From contig JAQMRL010000008.1 of the NCBI GenBank assembly GCA_035578175.1, positions 6,858,883 to 6,922,882 on the forward strand: DNA of 64,000 bases, written 5' to 3'. The notes under the pieces were generated by a model. That model was not told the origin of the DNA and made no database searches. It worked only from the letters and a program-made list of their open reading frames with translations. A program made the position numbers and the translations under genes. Below are positions 22,401-34,135 of this stretch, piece by piece (positions within the stretch are counted from its first letter, which is position 1; each line of letters opens with the position of its first letter). The stretch comes from Catonia carolina (lineage: Eukaryota > Arthropoda > Insecta > Hemiptera > Achilidae).

Positions 22401-22548
22401 CTACACAGTTGCACGTTTTTAGAAATATACCTACTACGCTAGCAGCAGCGCATTGCCCATACTGAGTCCCAACTTCATCTCGTCATTACATATCGGTACA
22501 GATCTTATAAAAAGTAGAAAACATAACTTAAAAGTTAATTTAAAAAAA

Positions 22549-22870
22549 ACCCACCGGGTTGGTCTAGAGGTAAAGTCGTCACCAAAATCAGCTGTTTTAC
22601 AGCTCATTTTCGGAGACGAAGGTTCCTGGTTTAAATCCTAGTAAAGGGGACTTTTATACGGATTTGAATACTAGACAGTGGTTACCGGTGTACTTTGATG
22701 GTTGGGGTTTAATTAACCATACTCTCTCAGGAATGGTCGGCCTGAGTCTGTACAAGACTACCACTCATTAACACGTCATACACATCATCCTCATCTCATT
22801 GGGTCATGGGGTTGCTTATTGTTCTGAATTGAACAGATTGCAACGTACACAAATTACGGATTACAAAAAA
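22549..22870 (+). mobile_element. SINE-B, full length
   Basis: A-box-like TTGGTCTAGAGGTAAAG, B-box-like GGTTCCTGGTTTAAATCC, then GACAGTGGTTACCGGTGTAC, TTGGGTCATGGGGTTGC and an A-tail after TTACGGATTAC. Confidence 0.85.
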
Positions 22871-22884
22871 AAAATTATGAAATT

Positions 22885-23216
22885 TGACCAACCGGGTAGG
22901 TCTGGAGGTTAAGTCATCGCCGCGAGTCAGCTGTTTAACACCTGATTTTCGGAGACGAAGGTTCCTGGTTTAAATCCTACTAAAGGTTCCTAGTAAAGGG
23001 GACTTTTATACGGATTTGAATACTAGACAGTGGTTACCGGTGTACTTTGATGGTTGGGGTTTAATTAACCATACTCTCTCAGGAATGGTCGGCCTGAGTC
23101 TGTACAAGACTACACCTCATTAACACGTCATACACATCATCCTCATCTCATTGGGTCATGGGGTTGCTTATTGTTCTAAATTGAGCAGATTGTAACGTAC
23201 ACAGATAAGGAATAAA
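22885..23216 (+). mobile_element. SINE-B, full length, tandem neighbour
   Basis: Second SINE-B directly after the first, almost identical over its body, with a short internal duplication of AAAGGTTCCT. It ends about 30 bp from the ZGPAT exon 3 donor. Confidence 0.85.
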
Positions 23217-23247
23217 AAAAAAAGTTAATTAAATATTGAGTGTGTAC

Positions 23248-23352
23248 CTTAATATCAGCTGTAACTCTAGATTTTTCTTCTTCATCTTCACCATTATCAG
23301 CTAATTTATCACCAGACTCACTAACTCCATTTTCCAACATTTCAATTTCTGC
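23248..23352 (-). CDS. ZGPAT: ZGPAT exon 3
   Basis: 35 codons, phase 0 on both sides: AEIEMLENGVSESG then an acidic tract (DNGEDEEEKSR) and VTADIK. The acceptor is TTGTTTTCAG and the donor AAG/GTACAC. The acidic linker before the conserved GTK block is usual for the family, although its sequence is poorly conserved. Two SINE-B copies sit directly beyond the donor. Confidence 0.85.
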
Positions 23353-23745
23353 CTGAAAACAATACATTTTAAATTACCTATTTCAGTTTTTTCACCAAAG
23401 TAATTCTTATAAAAAATATATTTGGATAGTTCTAGATTACAGTAAGTGTTCACTTTTAATAGCCTCGTTTTAACCAGTCAACAGTTGAGCAAGTCACATA
23501 CGCTGAACCCTGAGATGTGCAAAAAGGATTCTAAATTACTTCCACTATTTAACATTATGTGTTAGTTTCTACCGCAACTCAATGTTATGTAGAATCTAGC
23601 CTTGAACACAGGTACAGGTCCCGGCGGTTCACTGCACATCTTACACCGAAAATCCAAAAACAACTGGCCAGAGTACGAGGTGTCGCTATTAAATAACAAG
23701 ACTGACGTTGTAAAAAATTTAATTTTAATTTTATATATAATCACT

Positions 23746-23945
23746 TCTGTGGTGAATGAAGTAAAGGTGTCATTTGCAGAGTGGAAAGTGAGTGCTTTTC
23801 GGAGGGCCTGGCATGCTGATAAGCATACTCTTTCAACTCAGTGAGGAAGGCAATGGTAAATCACCTTACTTCTCGTTTTTACTTAGTAAAACCTCTAGAG
23901 GTTCAAACCAGCCTTTCGGCTGTTGACCTAAACAACAACACATAT
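23746..23945 (+). mobile_element. SINE-C, 5'-truncated
   Basis: Begins at TGTGGTGAATGAAGTAAAGG and ends CCTAAACAACAACAC. Flanked by the duplication ATATAATCACTT inside the mariner arm. Confidence 0.85.
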
Positions 23946-23995
23946 AATCACTTATTGTCACCTTCAATATACACTCCTTCTCTATCCCTACAAGC

Positions 23996-24175
23996 CAGCT
24001 GAAATGGTAACGTAGTTGGTAACGTGCTCACCTCTCATCATGCGGTCTTGGGTTCGAATCCCATTCAGAGACGGCATATTTTCATACGTTACAAAAATTC
24101 ATTTCATACTTCACCGTCTGCATTAGCAGTAATTACAGAACAGTCGGACATTAAATCAAAAAACAAAAAAAAAAA
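23996..24175 (+). mobile_element. SINE-A, full length
   Basis: GGTAACGTAGTTGGTAACGTG, GGGTTCGAATCCCATTC, A-rich tail. Flanked by the duplication TATCCCTACAA. Confidence 0.87.
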
Positions 24176-25110
24176 CTATCCCTACAACGCTCCATGCGAA
24201 TTTTCCATTGTTGGAAGTCATCTTCTGTCAGCTCCTTCAGGACACGTGCCGCTTTCTCTTTTACAGCTTCCACAGACTCAAATCTTGTCCCTTTTAATGC
24301 AGATTTCACCTTAGGGAACAGGTAGAAGATAATAACATGTGATGAAACGTGGTTTTTTACTTAGGATCTGGAAACGAAGTGCCAATCCATGCACTGGAAG
24401 AGCCGAACTTCACTGAGAGCCAAAAAAGCTCGAATGAGCAAGTCAAAATTTAAAGCAATGATTGTTTTTTTTATATATCCATGGGATTGTGTACCTTCAC
24501 TGGGTTCCTGAAGGTCAAACACTTATTCAATATTACTGCCTTGAGGCACTTTCTAAACTATGTCAAAGAGTAAGGAAAAAATGCCTCGAAATGTGGAAGG
24601 ACAAATCATGGGTTCTCCACCAAGACAATGCGCCAGCTCATTCTGCGTTATCTCTCAAGAGGTTCCTGACCAAGTACAGCATCTCAGTGTTAGAACATCC
24701 ACCTTATTCACCAGATCTTGCACCATATGACTTTTACCTGTTCCCTAAGGTGAAATCTGCATTAAAAGGGATAAGATTTGAGTCTATGGCAGCTGTGAGA
24801 GAGAGCGGCACGTTTCTTGAAGGAGCTGACAGAAGATGACTTGCAGCACTGTTTCCAACAATGGGAAATTCGCATGGAGCGTTGTAGGGATAGAGAAGGA
24901 GTGTACATTGAAGGTGACAATAAGTGATTATATATAAAATTAAAATTAAATTTTTTACTACGTCACTCTTGATATTTAATAGCCACATCTCGTATATCTG
25001 TAATCATGGACATGTAGCTTGAATCGTTTCATACTGACTCCATCAATCTCACATGGTTGGGTTACTACAGTGAAGATGTTTCTAGAATAATTTATTTAAT
25101 TTTGGTTGAT

Positions 25111-26062
25111 TTTTACTTTCTCTTGCCCCGTATGAATATACTGGGAAAGAAAGTACATGTAGGCTATAAAAATTCCATGTTGAATTTTTGAAATTGTGTT
25201 TTCAGGCCTCCTGAACCCAAAAAACATGTTTTTAGGGACTGGTCTGTGTGTGGGTGTGTGTGTGTGCGCGCGTGTGTGTGTGCGTGCGTGTGTGTGTGTG
25301 TGTGTGTGTTGTACGAATTTGAAACTTGAAACCTAACTTACATACCACTACCGGACCCAACATGAACATTTTCATCAAAATCGGTCAACCAGAAGTAATA
25401 GTTTATTCGTGTAATTTTTCACTTTTTTGCGATCTTCTCAAAAAATGGACCTATGATTTTTTTAAAAATTGCCTCATTTACTAAATTTCTTATGCTCTAC
25501 AAGATAGGGTAGGCGCCATGTTTTCTGAAATTCCTGGTGAGGCTGTTTTCATGTGAAAAAATTGTTTTTTTAAGATTAAGGCTTAAATATGCATTTTAGC
25601 GCAAAAAATTATACAATAAAAAATGTAGAGAATTTAAAATCCTACAACTTTTATTTCAAACATTTTTTTGTATAACGCTTAGTTTAGCGGTAATTAGCAA
25701 TTTTCTGTTTTTTTCTCACGAAAACGTGAAAAATCGATTTTTTTAAGATTTCAGCCTTAGTATACATTTTACGACAAAGGTGTATATAATGAAATTTATA
25801 GAAAATTAAAAGATCTACAACTTTTATTTGAGCATTTTTCTCTAAAAAGCCTAGTTTAGCGTGAAAGAGTGATTTTCCGTATGTTTAAGCTAAACTGAGG
25901 TTGACTTTCATTTTGTATCTTTTACTCATGATTAAAATTAGGTTATGTTTATTTAGGTTAGTTTTTTTTGTTTATTGTTAATGTTTTATTACTAATGTTA
26001 GGTTATTTTGTTCAATATTTGCATTGGCAAGAGAAAGTTGTGTGTTTCGCACCAGATTTTTT
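25111..26062 (+). mobile_element. HINE-like element, full copy e
   Basis: 5' TTTTTACTTTCTCTTGCCC, GT/GC microsatellite at 25249-25310, 3' GGCAAGAGAAAGT and GTTTCGCACCAGATTTTTT. The 3' hairpin is slightly degraded. Confidence 0.82.
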
Positions 26063-26192
26063 TATAAAATAGCTCCTAAAATTTGTTTTTAAAAACCTTA
26101 AATGAACCTTGGCTTAGGTGTTAAAATATTTAAATAGAGATCTGTTTGCCCTTAATACAGAGTTCTACCAAACGATTTAAACAATGAAAAAG

Positions 26193-26596
26193 TTGTGTTT
26201 GTTGTTTGTTTCGGTCAATAGCCGAAAGGCTGGTTTGAACCTTTAGAGGTTTTACTAAGTAAAACGAGGAGTGAGGTGGTTTACCATTGCCTTCCTCACT
26301 GAGTGAAAAACTACGCTTATCAGCATGCCGGGCCCTCTGAAAAATACATATTTTCCACTCTGCAAATGACACCTTCACTTCATTCACCACAGGGTCTGGC
26401 TGTAAAATGAAATTCATTACTTTCAGAGGAGATAACTCTGATTAGTGTCTTTTACACCTCTACCTCTTCTGTTGTTAAATGATTCAGTCATTTAATTGGC
26501 TGACCATGTGATAAGAAACAGAACTATTTATTTTAGCCCTGCAACTAACAGATTGAGTGTAAATAATTTAACACTCCGCCTGTCTGTTATGGGCAA
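26193..26596 (-). mobile_element. SINE-C, full length
   Basis: Minus strand copy; target duplication ATGAAAAAGTTGT / AAGAAAAAGTTGT with one mismatch. Confidence 0.86.
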
Positions 26597-26862
26597 GAAA
26601 AAGTTGTAACGAGATACTACGACATAAAAAACAAAATGACTAAATTAAAATTTTCACGATTTTACTATTCTGTTGGCAGTGTTGCAAAGTTCAGTTTGTT
26701 TTGAAGGGTCGTTATGGTGACGGTAATTGTTCATTTGGGATTTAGGGCCATATGTAATAGTAAAATTAATTGTTAAGAATAAATAACATAATCCCTTTCG
26801 TGAGATAACGCGTCTCATGGCTGGTGGCAATATTTCCTAAAGAAATTGTAAAATATCAATTT

Positions 26863-26992
26863 TCATTGGCAAGAGAAAGTCATGTAAGTGTTTCACACTA
26901 GATTTTTCTTTTTTTACAAAAGCTACATAGCTTTTGTAAAAAAAAGAAAAATCTGGTGTGAAACACTCACATGACTTTCTCTTGCCAATGCA
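26863..26992. repeat. Inverted pair of HINE-like 3' ends
   Basis: A plus-strand 3' end (26863-26924) faces the minus-strand 3' end of copy f (from 26930) with only AGCTACATAGCT between. Arms are about 60 bp and nearly identical. Confidence 0.85.
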
Positions 26993-27512
26993 AAATACTG
27001 AACAATATAATCTAACATTAGTAATAAAACATTAAAAATAAACAAAAAGACTAACCTCAAAAAAACATAACCTTATTTTAATCATAAGTGAATGATGCAA
27101 AATAAAAAACAACCTCAGTTGAACTTGTAGAAAATCACTCTTTCACGCTAAATTAGGCCCTGAAGAGAAAAATGCTCTAAATGAAAGTTGTAGATCTGTT
27201 AATTTCTTATACATTTGATTATATACACTTTTGTCGTAAAATGCATACACTACGGCTGAAATCTTAAAAAAATTGATTTAATTTTATAAATTTTCATGAA
27301 ATAAAAAACAGAAAATAACTAATTATCACTAAATTAAGCGTTTTACAAAAAAAAAGTTTGAAATAAAAGTTGTCGATTTTTAAATTGTCTAGAACTTTCA
27401 TTATATATACTTTTGCCCTTAAATGCATATTAAGGCCGCACTCATAAAATAAACATTTTTTTCTACGAGAGAACAGTCTCTCCAAGAATTTCAGCAGACA
27501 TGGTACCTACCC

Positions 27513-28434
27513 ACTAAAAGCCAACGCAAATAAATCCGTCCAAGTTACGTTTACTATGAGAAGAGAGGAATGCCCATCAGTACTCCTAGGTAATGATGTA
27601 CTCCCACAACAAGATCATGTGAAGTACCTTGGCTTGCATCTAGATCGGAGATTAACTTGGCGACATCACATAGTATGTAAACGGAACGAGCTTAATTTAA
27701 AATACATGAGGTTTAACTGGTTGTTAGGAAGAAGATCACAATTATCTGTTGAAAATAAGGTCTTGATCTACAATACAATTTTCAAGCCTGTTTGGAAGTA
27801 TGGCGCTCAGCTTTGGGGTACATCCAGCAGATCCAATTTAGAAATGATACAACGCTTCCAAAATAAAGTATTAAGATCGACGAGTAACGCTGGGTGGTTT
27901 ATAAGAAACTCGGAAATACATAACCATCTTCGTATCCGTACCGTAACAGAAGAGATAAGAGAGCTGAGCCTCCGGTACCAGCTAAGATTAAACAATCACC
28001 AGAACCACCTGGCATTAAATTTACTGGACAACAGTGAGGAAACGAAGCGCCTCAAAAGACATCACATCCTCGACTTAGACCAACGATTTTAATACATACA
28101 CCAAGTTAAATTCACCACTCATCCTCATCACACTTTTTAATCTAAAGTGAAATTTCAAATTTTTATTTATTTTACTTTTTTATTGTTAACTTCTTTTGCA
28201 TTGTTTACTTCATTTTTTTTTGTTTACTTCTTTTACATTGTTTTTGTTAATTTTGTAACTTTACAACATTTCTTAGTTTTTATTAACTTTATTTTCTAAT
28301 TTTATTTAGTTGAAGTGAGAGCAAAGGCTGTCTACTTCACTCACGTAAGTTTAGTTCTTGTAAAATGATTTGCTTAAAGCCACATTGTAAGGCTGATTGT
28401 AAATAAATAAGTTAAAAAAAAAAAAAAAAAAAAA
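27513..28434 (+). mobile_element. Jockey-like LINE, 5'-truncated
   Basis: The frame at 27556-28092 (178 codons) has the C-terminal end of a Jockey-clade reverse transcriptase ORF: KYLGLHLDRRLTWRHHI, then KVLIYNTIFKPVWKYGAQLW and IQRFQNKVLR. A 3' UTR and an A21 tail follow. The duplication ATGGTACCTACCC (27500-27512 and 28435-28447) marks the ends. The catalytic RT domain is missing. Confidence 0.9.
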
Positions 28435-28579
28435 ATGGTACCTACCCTATCTTGTAGAGAATAAAATTTCTATAAAATAAAAAGTAAATGAGGCGATTTT
28501 AAAAAAAATCATAAGAGCCATTTTTGAAAAAATTGCAAAAAAAGTATAAATGACACGAATAAACTACTACTTCCAGTTG

Positions 28580-28615
<36 letters not shown>

Positions 28616-28737
28616 ACCAGTCACTAAAAACATGTTTTGTTGGGTTCAGGGGAAAATCTGAAAACATGTAGATCTGGTGAAAACTCGATTTCGAAAAATC
28701 AACATGAAAACAATACTTTCCTTCCTATAGATTCATA

Positions 28738-30083
28738 CGAGGCGTATTTTTAAAGTAAGTACCGTTTGAAAATAAAAAAAAAATAAAAGGAAATTTGCAA
28801 AAACTAATTTTATTTTCGGAATCTACATACTTTTATCTATTTTTCTTCATAGTTTCCAAGTGTTTGTAAACACTTATCATATCGCACAACTAAATTTTGG
28901 AAACCTTCTTCATAAAAACTTGCCGCCTGCTGTGATAACCAAGAATTCACGGCCGTTTTCAATTCGTCGTCATCGTCATAACGGCTGCCGCCCAAGTGAT
29001 GTTTCAGATGACGGAAGAGATGAAAGTTGCTCGGCGCAAGGTCAGGGTTGTAGGGTGGGTGGTCCAAAACTTCCCAGCCAAAAGAGTCCAATGCAGCTCG
29101 GGTCTGAGCGGCAGTGTGAGGGCTTGCATTATCGTGCAGAAACAAAATTCCATTTGTGAGCATGCCACGTCTCTTGCTTTGAATTGCTCTGCGCAGCTTC
29201 CTCAGGATTTGGCAGTAGGCTTCTGCATTTATTGTCGTTCCTCGTTCCATAAAGTCGACCAGCAAAACACCATGCCTATCCCAAAACACGGACGCCATGA
29301 TCTTGCGCTGTGACAAAGTCTGTTAGGCTTTGACCTTTACGGGAGAGTGCGTGTGTCTCCATTCCATGCTTTGTTGTTTCGATTCGGGAGTGAAATGCGA
29401 AATCCACGTTTCGTCTCCAGTTACGATCCGACTCAGGATGTCGTCACCATTTTCGTCATAACGTGTCAGAGCCGGCCGCATTGGCGCAGTTGGTAACGTG
29501 CTCGCCTCTCATCATGCGGTCTTGGGTTCGAATCCCATTCAGGCATGGCATTTTTTCATACGTTACAAAATATCATTTCATCCTTCACCGTCTGCATTAG
29601 CAGTAATTGCAGAACAGTCGGACGTTAAACAAAAAAAAAAAAAAAAAAAAAAAATAACGTGTCAGAAAATTCAAGGAACTCTCGAGTCTTTTGTGTTTGT
29701 GCTCCTCCGTCAGGAGTTTAGGGACCCAACGCGAGCACAGTTTCTTAAAGTTTAATTTTTCATTAACAATTTTGTAAATCACAGACCTCGAAACGTCGGG
29801 AAATTCGTCATCTGAAACATCACTTGGGCGGCAACCGTTATGACGATGACGACGATTTGAAAACGGCCGTGAATTCTTGGTTATCACAGCAGGCGGCAAG
29901 TTTTTATGAAGAAGGTTTCCAAAATTTAGTTGTGCGATATGATAAGGGTTTACAAAAACTTGGAACTATGTAGAAAAATAGATAAAAGTATGTAGATTCC
30001 GAAAATAAAATTAGTTTTTGCAAATTTCCTTTTATTTTTTTTTTATTTTCAAACGGTACTTACTTTAAAAATACGCCTCGTAT
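28738..30083 (-). mobile_element. Fold-back mariner of a second family, with SINE-A
   Basis: TIR TACGAGGCGTATTTTTAAAG at both ends, TA flanks. Arms of about 275 bp (28738-29015 and 29808-30083) are inverted copies of the gene's 3' end. Between them the minus strand reads VNEKLNFKKLCSRWVPKLLT, DETWISHFTPESKQQSMEWR, LHDNASPHTAAQ and PPYNPDLAPSNFHLF. The third catalytic Asp is Asn and there is a stop before SQRKIMASVFW. The start of the gene is replaced by the inverted arm. Confidence 0.82.
29472..29655 (+). mobile_element. SINE-A, full length
   Basis: GGCCGCATTGGCGCAGTTGG, GGGTTCGAATCCCATTC and an A-tail of about 26. Flanked by TAACGTGTCAG on both sides. Confidence 0.9.
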
Positions 30084-30101
30084 ATGCAAGAGAAAGTAAA
30101 A

Positions 30102-30436
30102 AAGCTTACCTTTGACATATGGTAAAAACCATTAGTGATTTCTGAATATATTCTTTAAGAAGAATCGAATGACACTATTTTTCTTTCCAAATTCTGACTT
30201 TTATTTCTTAAAATCCGGTTTTGAGCCACTTCTGATTGAACCCGCAACTTAAAACCCAATCCAGGCCCACTAACGTTTTATGTAGATTACGAATCTGAAA
30301 ACTGTTTGTAGTTTCTGACACCCAGTTGTGACAGACGGACTTACGAAAATGATAGATGACAGTTTATAAAATTGCCTCCAATTAAAATAATTATGCAAAT
30401 TACATCATCAATGAAATGAATGATGCATTTATGTAC
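30102..30436. other. Unassigned intronic DNA
   Basis: ZGPAT intron 2 just past the donor; nothing recognised. Confidence 0.3.
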
Positions 30437-30679
30437 CTTAAAACGAGCAAACTCTTCATCTGCAGACAGATTATCATTGCAACCACTTGTAGAACTATTA
30501 TCTTTAGGTTTGCTGGGCGACTCAGCTACAGAAATTGTTGTCTGCTGTGGTTCTAAATTCTGCAGATTTTCTTTGGTAAGTTGTATCAACTCTGTGACAT
30601 CCTTTTCTAAACTAAGTAAACTATCATATTCCGGACCACTAAAATTTGTAACAGTCATTGCAGCTTTTATCTGAAGTAA
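30437..30679 (-). CDS. ZGPAT: ZGPAT exon 2
   Basis: 81 codons in phase 0 beginning LLQIKAAM and ending DEEFARFK. It holds the LEKDVTELIQLTKENL helix, which matches the family's LKELIELTEASL stretch, followed by a Ser-rich acidic linker. The acceptor is TTTTGTTTTAG; the T-run just upstream of it is continuous with the 3' terminus of a HINE-like insertion (30695-31638). The donor is AAG/GTACAT at 30436. Confidence 0.9.
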
Positions 30680-30694
30680 CTAAAACAAAAAGAA

Positions 30695-31638
30695 AAAAAT
30701 CTGGTGTGAAACACTCACACAACTTTCTCTTGCCAATGAAAATAATTAATAATAAACCTAACATTAGTATTAAAACATTAGAAATGAACAAAAACTAACC
30801 TCAAAAACATAACCTTATTTTAATCATGAGTGAATGACGCAAATTGACAATCGAACTCAGTTTGGCTTAAAAATACGGAAAATCACGCTTTCACGCTAAA
30901 CTAGGCTCTGTAGAGAAAAATGCTCTAAACAAAAGTTGTAGATCTTTTAATTTTCTATAAATTTAATTATATACACTTTTGTCGTAAAATGCATACTAAG
31001 ACCGAAATGTTAAAAAAATCAATTTTCCTCACGTTTTCGTGAGAAAAAAAACAGAAAATCGCAAATTACCGCTAAACTAAGCGTTATACAAAAAAATGTT
31101 TGAAACAGAAGTTGTAGGTTTTTAAATTCTCTACAACTTTTATTATATAAGTTTTTGCGCTAAAATGCATATTAAAGCCGTAATCTTAAAAAAACAACGT
31201 TTTTACGTGAAAACAGCCTCACCGAGAATTTCAGCAAACATGACGCCTACCCTATCTTGTAGAGAATAAAAAATTGAGTAAAATAGGCGATTTAAAAAAA
31301 AATCGTAGGACCAGTTTTTGAGAAAATCGCAAAAAACTGAAAAATTATACGAATAAACTACTACTTCCGGTTGACCGATTTTGATGAAAATGTTCGTGTC
31401 GCGTCCGGTAGTGGTATGTAACTTAAGTTTCAAGTTTCAAGTTCGTACGATGTTCCGTTCTTGAGATATTCTGTTCACACACAGACACACACACACACAT
31501 AGACCAATCGCTAAAAACATGTTTTTTGGGTTCAGGGGGTCTGAAAACGTATAGATCCGGTGAAAACTCGATTTCGAAAAATCGACATGAAAACAATACT
31601 TTCCTTCCTATATATTCATATAGGCAAGAGAATGTAAA
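30695..31638 (-). mobile_element. HINE-like element, full copy g
   Basis: Full copy, highly similar to a, c and j. Its 3' T-run continues as TTTTTTTCTTTTTGTTTTAG into the ZGPAT exon 2 acceptor, with about 15 bp between element end and AG. Confidence 0.83.
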
Positions 31639-31680
31639 AATTAAATCAAATTGGAAAATAAACAGTCTATTTTATTTTTA

Positions 31681-32011
31681 CAGTCCAGCCTTTCTTAGTT
31701 TGCTCCTAATGTAAACAAATAATGACATCCCTGAGCATGCGCATACATAAAAATGTGTACACGCTGATTAAAAAGTAACAACAAAATACTTTTAAAAGTA
31801 TTTAAATACAAAATACTTTTAAAAGTATTTTTATAAATGAAATTGTTAGACCTACATCGTATCATGACTGATGTTTTAAGTACTTATAATTTAAAAGATA
31901 GTTAACTTAATAGGAATACGACATCCATAAAGTCGTGGACTCTGGTGTGCACCCTTTAGTAGCTGGCTATGGTTTGTTGACAGCAGGAGCAAACTAAGAA
32001 CAGCTCAACTG
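31681..32011. mobile_element. MITE, about 330 bp, first of two
   Basis: Ends CAGTCCAGCCTTTCTTAGTT and ..AACTAAGAACAGCTCAACTG form an imperfect inverted repeat, flanked by TA. No coding. Pogo or Tc1-type origin is possible from the CAG ends and TA target. Confidence 0.7.
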
Positions 32012-32256
32012 TAAATATAATCCACCTAAAACTCAAGAAAATTGTGTGAAACACTTACATGACTTACTTACCAGTGTAAATAATTAAACTTAATAACGCA
32101 TGTCATATGTTTATAAATTACTAGAAGCTTTAAAAAGTTGTGGTGCATAATTTAAGTCTATTTAAAATAAAATTTAAATAATACTTGATTGATGAAACAT
32201 TTTGCAAAGTACACGAATTCCTTTCTAAATAATTTTTGGTTGAAAAATATATTTAT

Positions 32257-32570
32257 AGTCCAGCCTTTCTTAGTTTGCTCCTATTTGTCAACAAATAATG
32301 ATGTCACTGAGCATGCGCATTATATAAAAATGTGTACATGCTGATTAAAAAGTAACAACAAAATACTTTCAAAAGTATTTTTATAAATGATATAGTTAGG
32401 CCTACATCATATCATGACTGATGTTTGAAGTGCCTTAAGTACTTACAATTTAAAACATAGTTAACTTAATAGGAATACGACATCCGTAAAGTGGTGGAGT
32501 GTAGCGTGCACCCTGTAGTAGCTGGCCTTTGTTTGTTGACAGTAAGAGCAAACTAAGAACGGCTGAACTG
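32257..32570. mobile_element. MITE, second copy
   Basis: Direct copy of the element at 31681, about 90% alike by eye, with the same ends and TA flanks. Between the two lie a decayed HINE-like 3' end (about 32038-32100) and the dispersed repeat shared with 2395-2455. Confidence 0.7.
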
Positions 32571-32734
32571 TAGGGATCTTATTTAGCATTAAGGCAAATA
32601 GTATATTATTTGATATAAATGGTTGGATTATATGCTTATAGAAGAAAACAAGTAAGTAAGACAAGTAGTGGTAATAAATGAATTGGTAAGTAATGAATTT
32701 AACATATTGTTCAAATGCAGACTTATCAGTTTCA

Positions 32735-32925
32735 TAATTTAAAAAAAAGTTTAATCATGAGTGAATGATGCTAAATGTAAATCAACATCTTTAGGACTTA
32801 AAAATCGTAATGAAAAATCACTTATTGGTGATAAACTAGGTTCTAGTTTTAAAAAATCAACATGAAAACAGTACGTACCTACTTTCCCTGCATATTTATA
32901 TAGAGCAAGAGAAAGAAAAAAGAGT
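32735..32925 (-). mobile_element. HINE-like remnant
   Basis: Fragments of the body (AATCATGAGTGAATGATGC) and of the 5' hairpin (TATAGAGCAAGAGAAAG) with the middle deleted. Confidence 0.55.
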
Positions 32926-33420
32926 TTGGGAAAAACCAGAAAATCAGTATTAACATCGTAACTTAAGTGGTTTTCCTTCATAAACCTCTGAAAAATCAGA
33001 ATCGTGCTTTCTTGTGAGATAGTAGTAGTAGTTTTGTAATTTCTGCAGCTTACAAAACCATTAACACAGATTTACCAACCTGTTTTCGAAATTACAAAAG
33101 AGAACCTGTTAAAGATTATCTTCAGACAATGTTTAGGCTGTCTGACTCAAAAACTCACCAGCCAGAGTTGAATCAAATAAGGTTATGTCTTACTTTAATG
33201 AAAGTAAATAATCAAACTTTCAAATTTGTGTTCACTAAACCCTCTACTGACTTGCAGGTTAAATATTAATCAAACAAAAATAATATTTACACAGGACTTC
33301 TGAAAGAATCCTTACTTCGGCGGACAATTGTTGTTGCTTTTTGTTCACTTTATTCATCCTCTCATAAATAAAAAATTATTTCAAAATAAGAAAGATTGCA
33401 TCAAAAACTTTGGAACTAAC
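32926..33420. other. Unassigned intronic DNA
   Basis: ZGPAT intron 1 next to the donor; no gene or known repeat seen. Confidence 0.3.
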
Positions 33421-33480
33421 CTGCGATTCATATTCCGCAATAGCCAATTTCAATTCGTCTGCTTGACCATTACTTCCCAT
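33421..33480 (-). CDS. ZGPAT: ZGPAT exon 1 (start codon)
   Basis: Encodes 20 residues, MGSNGQADELKLAIAEYESQ, then a GTTAGT donor at 33420. The LKLAIAEYESQ helix matches the ZGPAT N-terminus, which is an amphipathic helix. Phase 0 joins to exon 2 to read YESQ-LLQIK. The transcription start is not visible; the 655 bp up to the Rab9 start codon hold the 5' UTRs of both genes. Confidence 0.88.
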
Positions 33481-34135
33481 TGTAAACAATAACACAAAAG
33501 TTTAAACCAGCAAACGATACCGAAAATCAGGTTAGAAACAATTAACAAACTATTTTTATGAATGATACCATTAAATAAAACAATATAAGACAAAATTTAC
33601 ACAAAATAAATAATGTATTTTCAAATACTTAATTAAGAAATAGGATATTTTATATGGAATAATTATTTAATTCCATTACGGTGTAAATATATGTCACAAC
33701 ATAACGTTCTGTTACCAAAGCTGTATAAAACACCTGCTGAGCTCAGCTGTTTAATCATATGTTTTTGATTTAAGTTAACTGATGTTGACGACGAAATGAC
33801 GTTTAAAAAGTAGAATGGATTAACTTTAATTACGTTGCCTTTTGTTTCTGAATAACTAAATTATGTTTAGAATATTGTATTTTAATATAAAAATGTGTGC
33901 TTATTAATATGATGTTTTTTTATTTAATAATATTTATTGTTTACTTTTAGGAGAATCAATCGTGGAAACTATGTTAAAATAGTTTGTGATACCTATTAAA
34001 TTTAACACCTCTCAGGAAATTTAAGATGTTTTGGTAAAAGTACAGTGCAATATCATCGTAAGTTAAAAGTTTAGGGTATGTCAGTGTCTTTCTATATTTG
34101 TAAACTTTCAAAACGTTTTTATTTAATTTTTTGAA
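33481..34135. promoter_or_regulatory. Shared 5' region of ZGPAT and Rab9
   Basis: 655 bp between two divergent start codons. It is AT-rich with no recognisable repeat insertion, unlike nearly all the surrounding DNA. No TATA box is convincing on either side; GACGACGAAATGACGTTT near 33790 contains CRE-like TGACG cores. Shared promoter use is inferred from the spacing only. Confidence 0.5.

Larger units (their letters stand above)
23680..24996 (+). mobile_element. Fold-back mariner derivative with two nested SINEs
   Basis: Left arm (23680-23745, 23946-23995, 24176-24335) is the inverted 3' end of the transposase gene with its TIR. From about 24335 the plus strand reads on from the first-Asp region through HQDNAPAHSALSLKRFL and PPYSPDLAPYDFYLFPKVK to the C-terminus and right TIR (TATTTAATAGCCACATCTCG). 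The N-terminal DNA-binding half is absent. SINE-C (23746-23945) and SINE-A (23996-24175) interrupt the left arm, each with its own target duplication. Confidence 0.82.
26930..30101 (-). mobile_element. HINE-like element, copy f, with nested insertions
   Basis: 3' end at 26948-27500, body resuming at 28448-28736, and the 5' terminal hairpin split by a mariner (TTCATA / TATGCAAGAGAAAGTAAAA at 30083-30100). Nested inside are a LINE (27513-28434), a fold-back mariner (28738-30083) and, within that, a SINE-A. Confidence 0.8.
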
